Assembly (NCBI GenBank): GCA_016215445.1
Contig: JACRJL010000003.1
Coordinates: 466,924-530,923, forward strand
From: Candidatus Roizmanbacteria bacterium
GTDB lineage: Bacteria > Patescibacteriota > Microgenomatia > UBA1406 > GWC2-37-13
Direction of reading: 5' to 3'
Length of the DNA stretch: 64,000 nucleotides
Part shown: positions 48,306-58,425 of the stretch, one piece after another
Position numbering within the stretch: the first letter of the stretch is position 1
Layout: every line of letters starts with the position of its first letter
The notes under the pieces: model-generated
Database searches by the model: none
Seen by the model: the letters and a program-made list of their open reading frames with translations, nothing else
Told to the model about the DNA's origin: nothing
Position numbers and translations under genes: made by a program

Positions 48306-49389
48306 AAGACCGCTTATCAGAAATAAGTTTTTCTTGCCTTTGGCGACCATACCTATCGTTATGTCACTGATCGGCCTTATTTTTATCTTCGAGGCGTCGG
48401 CAATCAGATCGGCAAGTAGCTTCGGCGACAGCTTTCATTATCTTAAATACCAGGCTATTTGGCTTTTTGTCGGTTTTTTTGTCATGACTTTTTTTTCTTT
48501 TTTTGATTATAAAAAACTTTATTTTTTTTCATTCATTTCTTTGGGAGTAACTATTCTTCTTTTGATGATAGTTTTGATTCCGGGAATCGGCCTTCAGGCC
48601 GGTGGAGCCAGACGTTGGATTGACTTTGGTTTTTTCAACGTCCAGCCTACTGAACTGGCCAAGTTTTCAATCATAGTCTATCTATCTTCCTGGTTTGTTA
48701 ACAAGGAAAGAAGGCGCTTTACGTCGTTTATTACTTTAGTTGGATTTTTGACTTTCCTTATAATTTTGCAACCTGATATGGGGACGGCAATCATAGTTTT
48801 TTTATTGAGTTTGATTCTTTATTATTTGGCTGGAATGAATGTTATCAATTTATTGCTTCTTATTCCTGTTTCAATAGGAGGTTTTTATTTATTGATAAAA
48901 GCAGCGCCTTATAGATTAAATCGTTTGTTGGCTTTTTTCAACCCAGCGGCCGATCCAAAAGGAATTACTTATCATATAAACCAAATATTCATTTCTTTAT
49001 CTCAGGGTGGTTTTTTCGGTCAGGGCTTAGGAGCTTCTCGTCAAAAATATCTTTTTTTACCAGAAGCCCATACTGACTCGATTTTTGCCATTATCGCCGA
49101 AGAATATGGATTTCTGGGCGCGGTAATCTTAATTTGTCTTTATTTTATTTTCATCTATAAAATCTACCATCTTATTAGAGTAGCTCCGGACAAGCTTTCA
49201 AAGCTTCTCGCTACAGGAGTTTTCGCTTTTTTCAACCTTCAGATTATCATCAACCTTGCCGGCATGGTTGGTCTGTTTCCTTTGACAGGTGTGCCTTTAC
49301 CTTTTTTGTCATATGGTGGGTCAAACCTACTGATTTCATTTGCTCTTATAGGGATATTGTTAAATATAGAAAAGAGAGTAAAGGTATAA
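48298..49389 (+). CDS. SEDS-family protein RodA/FtsW (copy 1)
   Basis: GGARRWIDFGFFNVQPTELAKFSIIVYL; QPDMGTAIIVFLLSL; GVPLPFLSYGGSNLLISFALIGILLNIEKR. Confidence 0.92.
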   Translation: MVKRPLIRNKFFLPLATIPIVMSLIGLIFIFEASAIRSASSFGDSFHYLKYQAIWLFVGFFVMTFFSFFDYKKLYFFSFISLGVTILLLMIVLIPGIGLQAGGARRWIDFGFFNVQPTELAKFSIIVYLSSWFVNKERRRFTSFITLVGFLTFLIILQPDMGTAIIVFLLSLILYYLAGMNVINLLLLIPVSIGGFYLLIKAAPYRLNRLLAFFNPAADPKGITYHINQIFISLSQGGFFGQGLGASRQKYLFLPEAHTDSIFAIIAEEYGFLGAVILICLYFIFIYKIYHLIRVAPDKLSKLLATGVFAFFNLQIIINLAGMVGLFPLTGVPLPFLSYGGSNLLISFALIGILLNIEKRVKV

Positions 49390-49518
49390 TTAAACTCAAG
49401 AATTACAAATCACAAATAACAAATTCACAAATGAATAATAAATAACAAATTTTTAATTTTTAAATATTAATTATTTGTTATTCAATTGTTATTTGAATTT
49501 TTTGTTATTTAATATTTT
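49390..49518. repeat. AT-rich 'CAAATAACAAATTACAAA' repeat with inverted arms, between RodA/FtsW copy 1 and murG
   Basis: AATAACAAAT (49441-49450) is a perfect inverted match to ATTTGTTATT (49473-49482). Confidence 0.65.
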
Positions 49519-50619
49519 ATGAAGTTATTAATCACTGGTGGTCATTTGGCTCCTGCTCTAGCAGTTATAGAGGAGCTAAAAAAAACCAAACCTAATATTG
49601 ATGTTATTTTTGTCGGACGAAAATATGCTTTGGATTCTGAAAAAACTGTTTCTCTTGAATTTAAAGAAATAAACAAAAGGAAAATTCCCTTTATTCCGCT
49701 TCAGGCCGGCAGGTTGACGCGTCTTCTTTCTCTCCGGTCCTTGAGAAGCTTGCTTCGTCTGCCTTTGGGTTTTTTTAATGCCTTATTTATTATTAGAGAT
49801 CAAAGCCCTGATATTGTTTTATCTTTTGGTGGATATCTAGCTTTGCCAATAGTGTTTTGGGGTTATGTTTTCGGCGTACCAGTATATACCCATGAACAGA
49901 CAATCAAACCAGGTTTGGCTAACAAAGTAATAGGAATCTTTTCCAAAAAAATATTTGTCGCTTTTAAAGAATCGAAAATAAATTTTGATGTTAAAAAAAC
50001 GATTGTCACTGGAAATCCTGTCAGGCAGTCCATTTTTGAAATTAAAAAAAAGCCGTTTTTAATCAATAAAGATAGGCCTGTCATTTATGTCACAGGAGGC
50101 ACTCTGGGTAGCCACAGTATCAATGAGCATATAAAAAATATACTCAAAGAACTATTAAAAAAATATATAGTCATCCATCAAATAGGGGACACAAAGGAAT
50201 ATCATGATTTCGAAAACCTGTCTGAACTAAAAAATAAACTCCCAGAAGATTTACAAAGTCGGTATTTTTTGGTGAAGCACTTTTTCGAAGACGAAATAGG
50301 TTATGTTTATTCGTTGACAGATTTGGTAGTCGGTCGATCAGGCGCTAATACTTTTTTTGAGTTGGTAAATTTGAAATTACCGGCGATTTTTATTCCATTG
50401 CCTTGGGCTTCAGGAAAAGAACAGCAGTTTCACGCTGAAATTTTCGCCAGAAACCAGACTGGTGAAATATTTCATCAAATAGAAACAAGTGACAAGCTGA
50501 TGAGAATAATTGATAAAATGATTAACAACATTGAGAGCTATAAAGATAATTTTAAATCTTTGAGCTATCTTTACCAAAAGAATGTCAGCCAGTTCATCCT
50601 TAAAGAGATATTTAAATAA
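49519..50619 (+). CDS. murG: UDP-GlcNAc:lipid I transferase MurG
   Basis: TGGHLAPALAVIEEL; HEQTIKPGLANKVIGIFSKKIFVAF; VTGGTLGSHSINEHI; VGRSGANTFFELVNLKLPAIFIPLP. Confidence 0.92.
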   Translation: MKLLITGGHLAPALAVIEELKKTKPNIDVIFVGRKYALDSEKTVSLEFKEINKRKIPFIPLQAGRLTRLLSLRSLRSLLRLPLGFFNALFIIRDQSPDIVLSFGGYLALPIVFWGYVFGVPVYTHEQTIKPGLANKVIGIFSKKIFVAFKESKINFDVKKTIVTGNPVRQSIFEIKKKPFLINKDRPVIYVTGGTLGSHSINEHIKNILKELLKKYIVIHQIGDTKEYHDFENLSELKNKLPEDLQSRYFLVKHFFEDEIGYVYSLTDLVVGRSGANTFFELVNLKLPAIFIPLPWASGKEQQFHAEIFARNQTGEIFHQIETSDKLMRIIDKMINNIESYKDNFKSLSYLYQKNVSQFILKEIFK

Positions 50620-51301
50620 AATCATTCGTTGGCTTTTTTTTGTCCTCCTTTGCGCAACAGCTTTCTCTGGTCTTTATTTTTTAAACGATTCGATCAAAAT
50701 AAAAAAGATCGAACTCATCAATAGTCGATCCAACGTTCTTGGTCTTGAAGAAATGAAGAAAACTAGCCTGATTTTTCTTAATGAAAAGGAAACAGCCGAT
50801 TTTCTAACAAAGAAAAACCCGCTCATAAGCAAAGTAACAATTGAAAAAAAATACCCTTCGACTTTAGTATTGAAGTTAACTTATGATAAGGGAACGGCTG
50901 TTCTTACTGTTAGTAATGGTTATTTTTATCTTTCAGAACAAGGGAAAATTCTTTCTAAGTCTAGAAAAATGATTGACTCAGTTCCGAAAATTAATTTTTA
51001 TCAGAAACTTAATTTCCAATCTTATAATGCCGGCGATATAATTTCTTTCAAAGACATCCAAAATGGTCTTTATTTTATAAAATCTTTAAGCGGTTTAAAT
51101 CTAAAAGTTGATAACCTTGATATTAATGGAGTCGATGTGTTACTATTTAAGTTGAACGACAAAAAAATTATTTTCAGCAGTGCTAAAGACAAGGAGTTAC
51201 AGATTTATCAATTGGAGCAAATTATCAGGCAGTTTAAAATCGAAGGGAAGTCGTTTAAAGAGATAGATTTGCGTTACGACAAACCTGTTGTCAGGTTTTA
51301 A
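50582..51301 (+). CDS. ftsQ: FtsQ-like POTRA-domain division protein
   Basis: N-terminal TM, NPLISKVTIEKKYPSTLVLKLTYDKGTAVL, position directly before ftsA. Confidence 0.75.
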   Translation: MSASSSLKRYLNKIIRWLFFVLLCATAFSGLYFLNDSIKIKKIELINSRSNVLGLEEMKKTSLIFLNEKETADFLTKKNPLISKVTIEKKYPSTLVLKLTYDKGTAVLTVSNGYFYLSEQGKILSKSRKMIDSVPKINFYQKLNFQSYNAGDIISFKDIQNGLYFIKSLSGLNLKVDNLDINGVDVLLFKLNDKKIIFSSAKDKELQIYQLEQIIRQFKIEGKSFKEIDLRYDKPVVRF

Positions 51302-51302
51302 T

Positions 51303-52562
51303 ATGGCAGATACTTTAATTTGCGGAATCGACATAGGCAGCAGCAAAATTGCTACCGTCGTTGGTGTTAAATCGGAAGAGACTGGGGAAATGAAAATAAT
51401 TGGTTTTAACACGACAGTTGCCCGTGGCATAAAAAAAGGGTTGATTGTTGACATAAAAGAGGTTACAGGCGTTATTGAGGAAAGCGTTGAAAAAGCGGAA
51501 AGAATGGCTGGTCATAAAATTAATCAAGCATTTGTTTCCGTTGGCGGCCCCCACATATCTTCTTTAAATTCGCATGGCATTGTTGCCGTTTCCAACCCGC
51601 AAGGTGAAATATCAGAAAGTGACGTTGCTCGTGTCACAGAAGCCGCTCGCGCTATTTCACTCTCGACAACAAGACAGATTATTGAGGTTATTCCCCGGGA
51701 TTTTATCGTTGACGGTCAACCTGGAATAAGGAGTCCGATTGGCATGAGTGGAGTAAGATTGGAAGTGGAGACTCATATAATTACGGCGTCATCGACCAAC
51801 TTAAAAAATATTGACCGTGTTTTGGATGATCTTGGAATTGAAAACAACGGGTTCGTTTTTTCCGGACTGGCTTCTGCCGAGGCGGTTTTGACCAATACAG
51901 AAAAAGAACTGGGAGTAGTTTTGGTTGACGTCGGCGGTGGTAAAATTGATATCACCATTTTCGTGGACGGCGCTCTATCATATTCTTCTTCAATACCAAT
52001 CGGCGCACGTCACATTACAAACGACATCGCAGTTGGATTGAGAATTTCTTTGGATTCTGCCGAGAAAATCAAGGTTTTCTTGAGTAAGAATTTAGACAAT
52101 AAAAAGAAATCCCAGCAAATAAATTTAAATGAGTTACAACTGGAAGAAAACATCAATGAAGTTTCCCTAAAAACTTTGGTCGATGGGATTATCGCACCTC
52201 GTTTAGAGGAAATTTTTAAACTGATTTTTGAAGAAATTGAAAAGAGTAATTTTGGACAAAATGTTCCTTCTGGTCTTGTCATCACAGGTGGTGGCGCATT
52301 AACGGTTGGAATGTTGCCAACAGGTAAGAGGGTCGTCGGCCTGCCCATAAGGTTGGGAGTTCCTGACAAGGTGACGGGTCTGGTTGATGAGACAGTTGAC
52401 CCTCAATATGCCTCAACGATAGGCTTGCTTTTGTATGGCTTAAAAAATATAATGACAGAAGAAAACGTCGGATTTAAAAATTTTGGGAAAGTGTTGAGAG
52501 ATTTTAAGTTAGGCGGTTCTGTTGGCAAAGTTAAAGATTTCTTTAAGCAGTTTATTCCTTAA
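51303..52562 (+). CDS. ftsA: Cell division protein FtsA
   Basis: [52 protein letters not shown]. Confidence 0.95.
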   Translation: MADTLICGIDIGSSKIATVVGVKSEETGEMKIIGFNTTVARGIKKGLIVDIKEVTGVIEESVEKAERMAGHKINQAFVSVGGPHISSLNSHGIVAVSNPQGEISESDVARVTEAARAISLSTTRQIIEVIPRDFIVDGQPGIRSPIGMSGVRLEVETHIITASSTNLKNIDRVLDDLGIENNGFVFSGLASAEAVLTNTEKELGVVLVDVGGGKIDITIFVDGALSYSSSIPIGARHITNDIAVGLRISLDSAEKIKVFLSKNLDNKKKSQQINLNELQLEENINEVSLKTLVDGIIAPRLEEIFKLIFEEIEKSNFGQNVPSGLVITGGGALTVGMLPTGKRVVGLPIRLGVPDKVTGLVDETVDPQYASTIGLLLYGLKNIMTEENVGFKNFGKVLRDFKLGGSVGKVKDFFKQFIP

Positions 52563-52563
52563 T

Positions 52564-53682
52564 ATGTTAATAAAACCAAGAGCGGGACAGGCAGCAAGAA
52601 TAAAGGTCGTTGGAGTTGGCGGAGGCGGAGGCAATGCCATTTCTTCGATGATCGCTGAAGGCGGAGTGGCCGGAGTGGAATTCATTACCGTCAATACAGA
52701 TGCCCAAGCTCTTCTCAATAACAAAGCTTCAATAAAGATTCAAATTGGAGAAAATTTAACCAAAGGTTTGGGTTCCGGAGGAGACCCTGAAGTCGGTCGC
52801 CAGGCAGCCGAAGAGTCAAGGGAGAGGCTAAAAGAAGAATTAAACGGAGCCGATATGATTTTCATTACTTGTGGCGAAGGCGGTGGGACAGGGACAGGCG
52901 CTTCTCCTATTATTGCCGAGATTGCCAAAGAAACCGGAGCTTTGACCGTAGCCGTAGTTACAAAGCCATTTGATTTTGAAGGAGTAAAAAGAAAGTTTAC
53001 CGCCGAAGACGGCGTCTCCAGACTCAAGGAAAAAGTCGATACACTAATAATCGTTCCAAACCAAAGAGTTCTTAATATCGTCGATAAAAAAACACCCATA
53101 CTGGACGCTTTCCGGAAGATTGACACAGTTTTGACATCAGGAGTCAAAGGGATTGCCGAATTGATTACGACTCCTGGTTTGATAAACGTTGATTTCGCCG
53201 ACGTCAAATCAATCATGAATAGTTCAGGAACAGCTTTGATGGGAATGGGAGTGGGGAGTGGTGACAAGAGGGCGATTGCCGCAATCAAACAAGCAATCTC
53301 TTCACCTCTTCTTGACGTTTCCATAGAAGGCGCCAGGGGAGTCTTATTCAATATTGTTGGCGGACCTGACCTGACTATGGCAGAGATAGACGAGGCCGCT
53401 TCTATTATTGCCAAGTCTGTCGACCCGGATGCCGATATAATTTTCGGAGCTGTTATTGATGAGCGTTTAATGGATCAGCTTAAGGTAACTATTATTGCTA
53501 CTAAGTTCGACGATAATAAATTAAAACTCTTTCGTTTCAAAAAAGGCGATGAATTAGAAGAAAAACAACCGACTCAATCCTTGGACCAAAAGGAAGATCT
53601 CGAAGAACCGATTAATGACGAAGATGAATTTTTAGACGAGACTTCAGAGCTCGATATCCCTGCTTTCTTGCGTAAAAAATAA
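52564..53682 (+). CDS. ftsZ: Cell division protein FtsZ
   Basis: [37 protein letters not shown]-terminal [10 protein letters not shown]. Confidence 0.97.
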   Translation: MLIKPRAGQAARIKVVGVGGGGGNAISSMIAEGGVAGVEFITVNTDAQALLNNKASIKIQIGENLTKGLGSGGDPEVGRQAAEESRERLKEELNGADMIFITCGEGGGTGTGASPIIAEIAKETGALTVAVVTKPFDFEGVKRKFTAEDGVSRLKEKVDTLIIVPNQRVLNIVDKKTPILDAFRKIDTVLTSGVKGIAELITTPGLINVDFADVKSIMNSSGTALMGMGVGSGDKRAIAAIKQAISSPLLDVSIEGARGVLFNIVGGPDLTMAEIDEAASIIAKSVDPDADIIFGAVIDERLMDQLKVTIIATKFDDNKLKLFRFKKGDELEEKQPTQSLDQKEDLEEPINDEDEFLDETSELDIPAFLRKK

Positions 53683-53699
53683 TGCTATAATTTACTTCT

Positions 53700-56675
53700 A
53701 TGTTTAAACCTGTTAATCCCAATATAAATTTTCCAGAGATGGAAAAAGCTTGGTTGAAGCATTGGTACGGTAAAGGGGTAGTAAAAAAATATCTCAATAA
53801 AAACAAGAAAAGCAAGAAGTATTTTTCCTTTATGGATGGTCCAATTACCGCTAATAATCCGATGGGTGTCCACCACGCCTGGGGAAGAACTTATAAGGAT
53901 CTTTGGCCAAAATTCTATAATCTTTTGGGATATCAGGAAAGATTTCAGAACGGGTTTGACTGTCAAGGTTTGTGGGTCGAGGTCGAGGTAGAAAAAGAAT
54001 TGGGGTTGAGGACAAAAAAAGACATCGAGAATCTCGTTCCCGGAAGTCCGAAAGCCTCCATCGCTAAGTTCGTTCAGCTCTGTAAAGATAGAGTAATGAA
54101 ATTCTCGGCTGTACAAACAGAACAATCTAAACGACTTGGCTATTTTGCCGATTGGGAACATTCCTATTTTACGATGAGCGACGAAAACAACTACATGATC
54201 TGGCGTTTTTTGAAAAAATGTTATGACAATGGTTGGATTTATAAGGGGCACGAATCGGTTCCCTGGTGTCCGAGATGTGAGACAGCCATTTCCCAACATG
54301 AAATGTTGACTGAAGATTATAAGGAAGTTTTTCACCAGTCGGTTTATTTTGAACTGCCTTTGGTTGGACGGAAAAATGAAAATCTTTTAGTTTGGACAAC
54401 AACTCCTTGGACGATCCCGGCTAATATTGCTGTTGCCGTTGATGAAACTTTTGATTATTCTCTTGTTGAGGGTGGAAGCGGACAAAAGTTCTGGATTGCT
54501 AAAGATTTGGTTAAATCTGTTTTCAAAAAAGATTATAAAGTTATTAAAACTGTCAAAGGGAAAGAATTAGTCGGATTAAAATATGAAGGTCCATTTGACA
54601 CTCTTCCGGCTGTAGCTAAAGTTGCCCAAAAAAATCCAGACAAATTTCACACTGTTTTTGTTACGGATAAACTAATTCTTCCTATAACAACGACCGAGGG
54701 AACAGGAATGGTCCATACGGCAGTTTCCGCAGGTAGCGAGGACTTTAAGATGGGCAAAAAACTAGGCTTGCCGATGATTCCAGTTATTGCTGATAATGCC
54801 GACTATATAGAAGGTTTGGGATTTTTGACGGGAAAAAACGCCAAAAAACATCCGGAAATAATTTTAGACTACTTGTCGGAAAATAAAAATCGAAATGGAG
54901 AACACTGGACATTTGAAATTTTGAACTACAAACACAGATATCCGGCCTGCTGGAGATGTAAGGCTGAATTGGTTTGGAAGGTCGCCGATGAATGGTATAT
55001 TTCTATGGATAAGCCTCTCGAAGGGAAAACATTGCGTCAGAGAATGATGTCTGTTGCCAAAAAAATCAAGTGGATGCCAGAGTTTGGATTGGATCGAGAA
55101 CTTGACTGGCTGAAAAACATGCATGACTGGCTCATTTCCAAGAAAAACCGTTATTGGGGTTTGGCGTTGCCAATATATGAATGCAAAAAATGTCATGCCT
55201 TTGAAGTAATCGGTTCAAAAGAAGAGTTGAAAGAAAGAGCTGTTTCCGGATGGAATAAATTTGATGGAAAAAGTCCGCACAAACCATATATAGACGAAGT
55301 CAAAATAAAATGCTCAAATTGTGGAGAAGTAGTTGAACGAACGCCTGATGTTGGTAATCCTTGGCTTGACGCGGGAATTGTCCCCTATTCGACAATCGCG
55401 GAAAATAATCAAGGAGAACCTTTATACACAAAAAACAAAAAGGAATGGAGAAATTGGTTTCCGGTTGACTTCATCACAGAATCCTTTCCTGGTCAGTTTA
55501 AAAACTGGTTTTATGCCATGATTGCCGAATCAACCGTCTTGGAAAACGAACCGCCTTTTAAAAGAGTATTGGGTTTTGGAACATTATTAGGTGAGGACGG
55601 TAGACCGATGCACAAAAGCTGGGGTAACGCCATCGAATTCAACGAAGGCGCGGACAAAATCGGAGTTGACGTTATGCGCTGGATGTATAGCCGTCAGAAT
55701 CCTGCCGACAATATGCTTTTTGGTTATCATCACGCCGATGCCGTAAGAAGGCAGTTTTATTTGATGTTATGGAATATCTATAAATTTTTTGTTGAGTATG
55801 CAAATCTTGATAAATGGTTACCGGATCGGAAACGTAATTTTTATCACACGAGAGTCTCACCACTTCGTGGTCCCCTCGAAAGTGAAAAAATTACATTTTC
55901 CTCTCCGGTCAATAAAAACATCCTAGATCTATGGATTCTTAGCAGATTTACGAATCTAGTTTTGTTGGTGGAAAAAAATCTTAAAGAATTTAATGCCAAG
56001 GATAGTGCTTTGGAGATTGAAAAGTTTGTCAGCGATCTGTCAACCTGGTATATACGCCGAAGTCGTGACAGGGTTTGGGTTAATAGTGAGAATAAAGAGG
56101 ACAAGCAGGATTTTTATTCAACTCTTCATTATATTTTAGTCAACCTTTCAATTATTCTTTCTCCTTTTATGCCTTTTATAAGCGAAGAAATGTATGTCAA
56201 TCTGACGGGTGGGGAATCGGTCCATTTGGAAAACTGGCCAACAATAAGTCAAAATTCAAAAGTCATAAGTCAAAAGTTGGAAGAAGAAATGGAATTGGCC
56301 AGAAAAATAGTTGAATCCGGTCACGCGAAAAGAAAAGAGGAAGGAAAAAAAGTGAGAATTCCTTTGGCTAAATTAAAGTTAAATTTGGAAGGCAATTATT
56401 CAAAAATCAGTAATGACATTTGGGAAATTGTTCTTAAAGAATTGAATATAAAAAATATCACTGTCAATAAAACCACCAGTTATCCAAAAAAAGAAGTAGT
56501 AGTTTCCGATGAAGATCTGACCTATGAAGGCGAGTTGAGGGATTTCATGAGAGCAACTCAATCTAAAAGAAAAGAAATGGGGTTAAAACCAACAGACTAT
56601 CTTGAAATGGAAATACCATCTAATTTTTCCAAAGATAAGGACTTGATTAGGAAAAGACTAATGATAAAAAAATGA
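53700..56675 (+). CDS. ileS: Isoleucyl-tRNA synthetase
   Basis: DGPITANNPMGVHHAWGRTYKDLWPKF; WTTTPWTIPANIAVAV; GRPMHKSWGNAIEF. Confidence 0.94.
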   Translation: MFKPVNPNINFPEMEKAWLKHWYGKGVVKKYLNKNKKSKKYFSFMDGPITANNPMGVHHAWGRTYKDLWPKFYNLLGYQERFQNGFDCQGLWVEVEVEKELGLRTKKDIENLVPGSPKASIAKFVQLCKDRVMKFSAVQTEQSKRLGYFADWEHSYFTMSDENNYMIWRFLKKCYDNGWIYKGHESVPWCPRCETAISQHEMLTEDYKEVFHQSVYFELPLVGRKNENLLVWTTTPWTIPANIAVAVDETFDYSLVEGGSGQKFWIAKDLVKSVFKKDYKVIKTVKGKELVGLKYEGPFDTLPAVAKVAQKNPDKFHTVFVTDKLILPITTTEGTGMVHTAVSAGSEDFKMGKKLGLPMIPVIADNADYIEGLGFLTGKNAKKHPEIILDYLSENKNRNGEHWTFEILNYKHRYPACWRCKAELVWKVADEWYISMDKPLEGKTLRQRMMSVAKKIKWMPEFGLDRELDWLKNMHDWLISKKNRYWGLALPIYECKKCHAFEVIGSKEELKERAVSGWNKFDGKSPHKPYIDEVKIKCSNCGEVVERTPDVGNPWLDAGIVPYSTIAENNQGEPLYTKNKKEWRNWFPVDFITESFPGQFKNWFYAMIAESTVLENEPPFKRVLGFGTLLGEDGRPMHKSWGNAIEFNEGADKIGVDVMRWMYSRQNPADNMLFGYHHADAVRRQFYLMLWNIYKFFVEYANLDKWLPDRKRNFYHTRVSPLRGPLESEKITFSSPVNKNILDLWILSRFTNLVLLVEKNLKEFNAKDSALEIEKFVSDLSTWYIRRSRDRVWVNSENKEDKQDFYSTLHYILVNLSIILSPFMPFISEEMYVNLTGGESVHLENWPTISQNSKVISQKLEEEMELARKIVESGHAKRKEEGKKVRIPLAKLKLNLEGNYSKISNDIWEIVLKELNIKNITVNKTTSYPKKEVVVSDEDLTYEGELRDFMRATQSKRKEMGLKPTDYLEMEIPSNFSKDKDLIRKRLMIKK

Positions 56676-57703
56676 ATTTAATCGTTCCTTCTATTTTTCT
56701 TTCCGTGTTCGGACTTTTTAATCTTTTTGGACTAAATCAAAGCTTATTTTTTCGCCAGCTTATATACTGTCTAATCGGATTCGGAATATATTTCTTAGTA
56801 AAATCATTTGGAAGACATTTTTTTCAGATAAACTCCCGTTTTTTTTACTTTCTTTTTTTGATAATTTTGATTGTCACTTTTATAGTCGGTGTCGAAGTCA
56901 AAGGTTCAAGGCGATGGCTCGATTTTTATTTTTTACGTTTTCAGGCAAGTGAATTTTTCAAACCTTTTTTCATTCTTTATATGAGTGAGTATCTTTCTTC
57001 AAAGGATGTTTTTAAAAATGACCTCGACCTTTTTTTGAAAAGTTTTGTTTACTTTGTTGTTCCTTTCTTTATTATTTTTAAGCAGCCGGATTTGGCCAAC
57101 GCGGCGACATTTTTATTCATTTACCTAATGATTGTTTTTTTCTCGAGTATTCCAAAAAAATATCTGACTTCTTTTTTCGGACTGGGCGTGTTACTGATGC
57201 CTCTCGGTTGGTTTTTTCTTAAAGAGTATCAAAAGGCGAGGGTGTTGAGTTTTTTTAACCCTCATTTGGATAAACAGGGGATTGCCTATAACATGATTCA
57301 GGCCTTGATAACGATAGGCAGTGGTAGATTCTTTGGTAGGGGACTGGGTTTGGGAACGCAATCACGCCTTTATTTTTTGCCAGAAAATACGACTGATTTC
57401 GCATTTGCTTCACTTGTCGAGCAGTTCGGATTTTTTGGAGGTCTATTCGTGATAATTTTTTATGCGCTTTCTATTTATTATGTAGCCAGACGGACAGTCA
57501 AGTTTTTCTTTGACAGGAGCGCGGAGGGAAGGGGAAAGTTCCTTTTTTGTTTGGGAATGCTTGCCTATTTGACTTTTCAAGTCTTTATCAATATTGGTAT
57601 GAATCTTGGATTGTTGCCAGTGGCTGGAGTTGCTCTACCTTTTATTTCCTACGGAGGATCGTCGATCTTGGCGCTTCTCATAGGATTTGCATTGCTTCCT
57701 TGA
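56672..57703 (+). CDS. SEDS-family protein FtsW/RodA (copy 2)
   Basis: GSRRWLDFYFLRFQASEFFKPFFILYMSEYL; GVALPFISYGGSSILALLIGFALL. Confidence 0.9.
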   Translation: MNLIVPSIFLSVFGLFNLFGLNQSLFFRQLIYCLIGFGIYFLVKSFGRHFFQINSRFFYFLFLIILIVTFIVGVEVKGSRRWLDFYFLRFQASEFFKPFFILYMSEYLSSKDVFKNDLDLFLKSFVYFVVPFFIIFKQPDLANAATFLFIYLMIVFFSSIPKKYLTSFFGLGVLLMPLGWFFLKEYQKARVLSFFNPHLDKQGIAYNMIQALITIGSGRFFGRGLGLGTQSRLYFLPENTTDFAFASLVEQFGFFGGLFVIIFYALSIYYVARRTVKFFFDRSAEGRGKFLFCLGMLAYLTFQVFINIGMNLGLLPVAGVALPFISYGGSSILALLIGFALLP

Positions 57704-57804
57704 GTTGCGGGGCCTGTCTCGTGTCTTTTCCCGCCGGTGCTCGCTTCGAATAAGACCCCTCGACTGCGCGCCGTCGGGATCCCTAGACCCTAGACACCCG
57801 CAAC
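57704..57804. repeat. GC-rich 101-nt structured element upstream of rplU
   Basis: Terminal inverted repeat GTTGCGGG/CCCGCAAC plus nested TGTCT/AGACA and CCCG-GGTGC/GCGCC-CGGG pairing; begins right after the ftsW-like stop. Confidence 0.6.
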
Positions 57805-57858
57805 ATCTAAAACTTTTTATCATTGCTTATAGGCATTTTTTTTGTATAATTTATTCTT

Positions 57859-58170
57859 ATGGCAACTTTTGCAGTAGTGAAAACAGGAGGTAAACAATAC
57901 CTAGTTCAAGAAGGACAGGAAATCGTCGTTGATAGAATGGCTATCAAGGAAAAAGAAAAAGTGGAACTGGAAACTTTGATGACTTTCGATCAAGAAGGCA
58001 AGGCCGTTGAAATCGGAACTCCCCTTCTTGCCAAAAAAGTTCAAGCAGAAGTTATTACCCATTCCAAAGGAGAAAAAATAAGAATTTCTAGATTCAAGTC
58101 GAAAGTCCGCTATAGAAAAGTTAGGGGTTTTAGACCACAGTTGACTAGTTTAAAAATTGTAAAAATATAA
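57859..58170 (+). CDS. rplU: 50S ribosomal protein L21
   Basis: MATFAVVKTGGKQYLVQEGQEIVVDRM; RKVRGFRPQLTSLKI. Confidence 0.95.
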   Translation: MATFAVVKTGGKQYLVQEGQEIVVDRMAIKEKEKVELETLMTFDQEGKAVEIGTPLLAKKVQAEVITHSKGEKIRISRFKSKVRYRKVRGFRPQLTSLKIVKI

Positions 58171-58416
58171 ATGGCACATACAAAAGCTCAAAAAACAGTT
58201 AGAGGCAATCGTGATTCAAAGAGTAAAAGGCTCGGAGTCAAGGTTTTCGGCGGTGGCATGGTAATTCCAGGTAATATTATCATCCGTCAAAGAGGTACTA
58301 GAGTTAATGCCGGACCAGGAACAATGCTTTCCCGTGATTTCACAATTCTCGCCATGAAAAAAGGCACGGTTAAATTCTACCAAAGACGCGGCGAGGATTT
58401 TGTTTCTGTAGTGTAA
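58171..58416 (+). CDS. rpmA: 50S ribosomal protein L27
   Basis: MAHTKAQKTVRGNRDSKSKRLGVKVFGGGMVIPGNIIIRQRGTRVNAGPG. Confidence 0.96.
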   Translation: MAHTKAQKTVRGNRDSKSKRLGVKVFGGGMVIPGNIIIRQRGTRVNAGPGTMLSRDFTILAMKKGTVKFYQRRGEDFVSVV

Positions 58417-58425
58417 AATATCTTC

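Noticed and set aside
52740-53414. 224-aa minus-strand ORF opposite ftsZ
   Set aside because: Fully antisense to a certain ftsZ; low-complexity composition typical of shadow ORFs.
53685-54335. 216-aa minus-strand ORF opposite ileS
   Set aside because: Antisense shadow of a confident ileS; no recognisable motifs.
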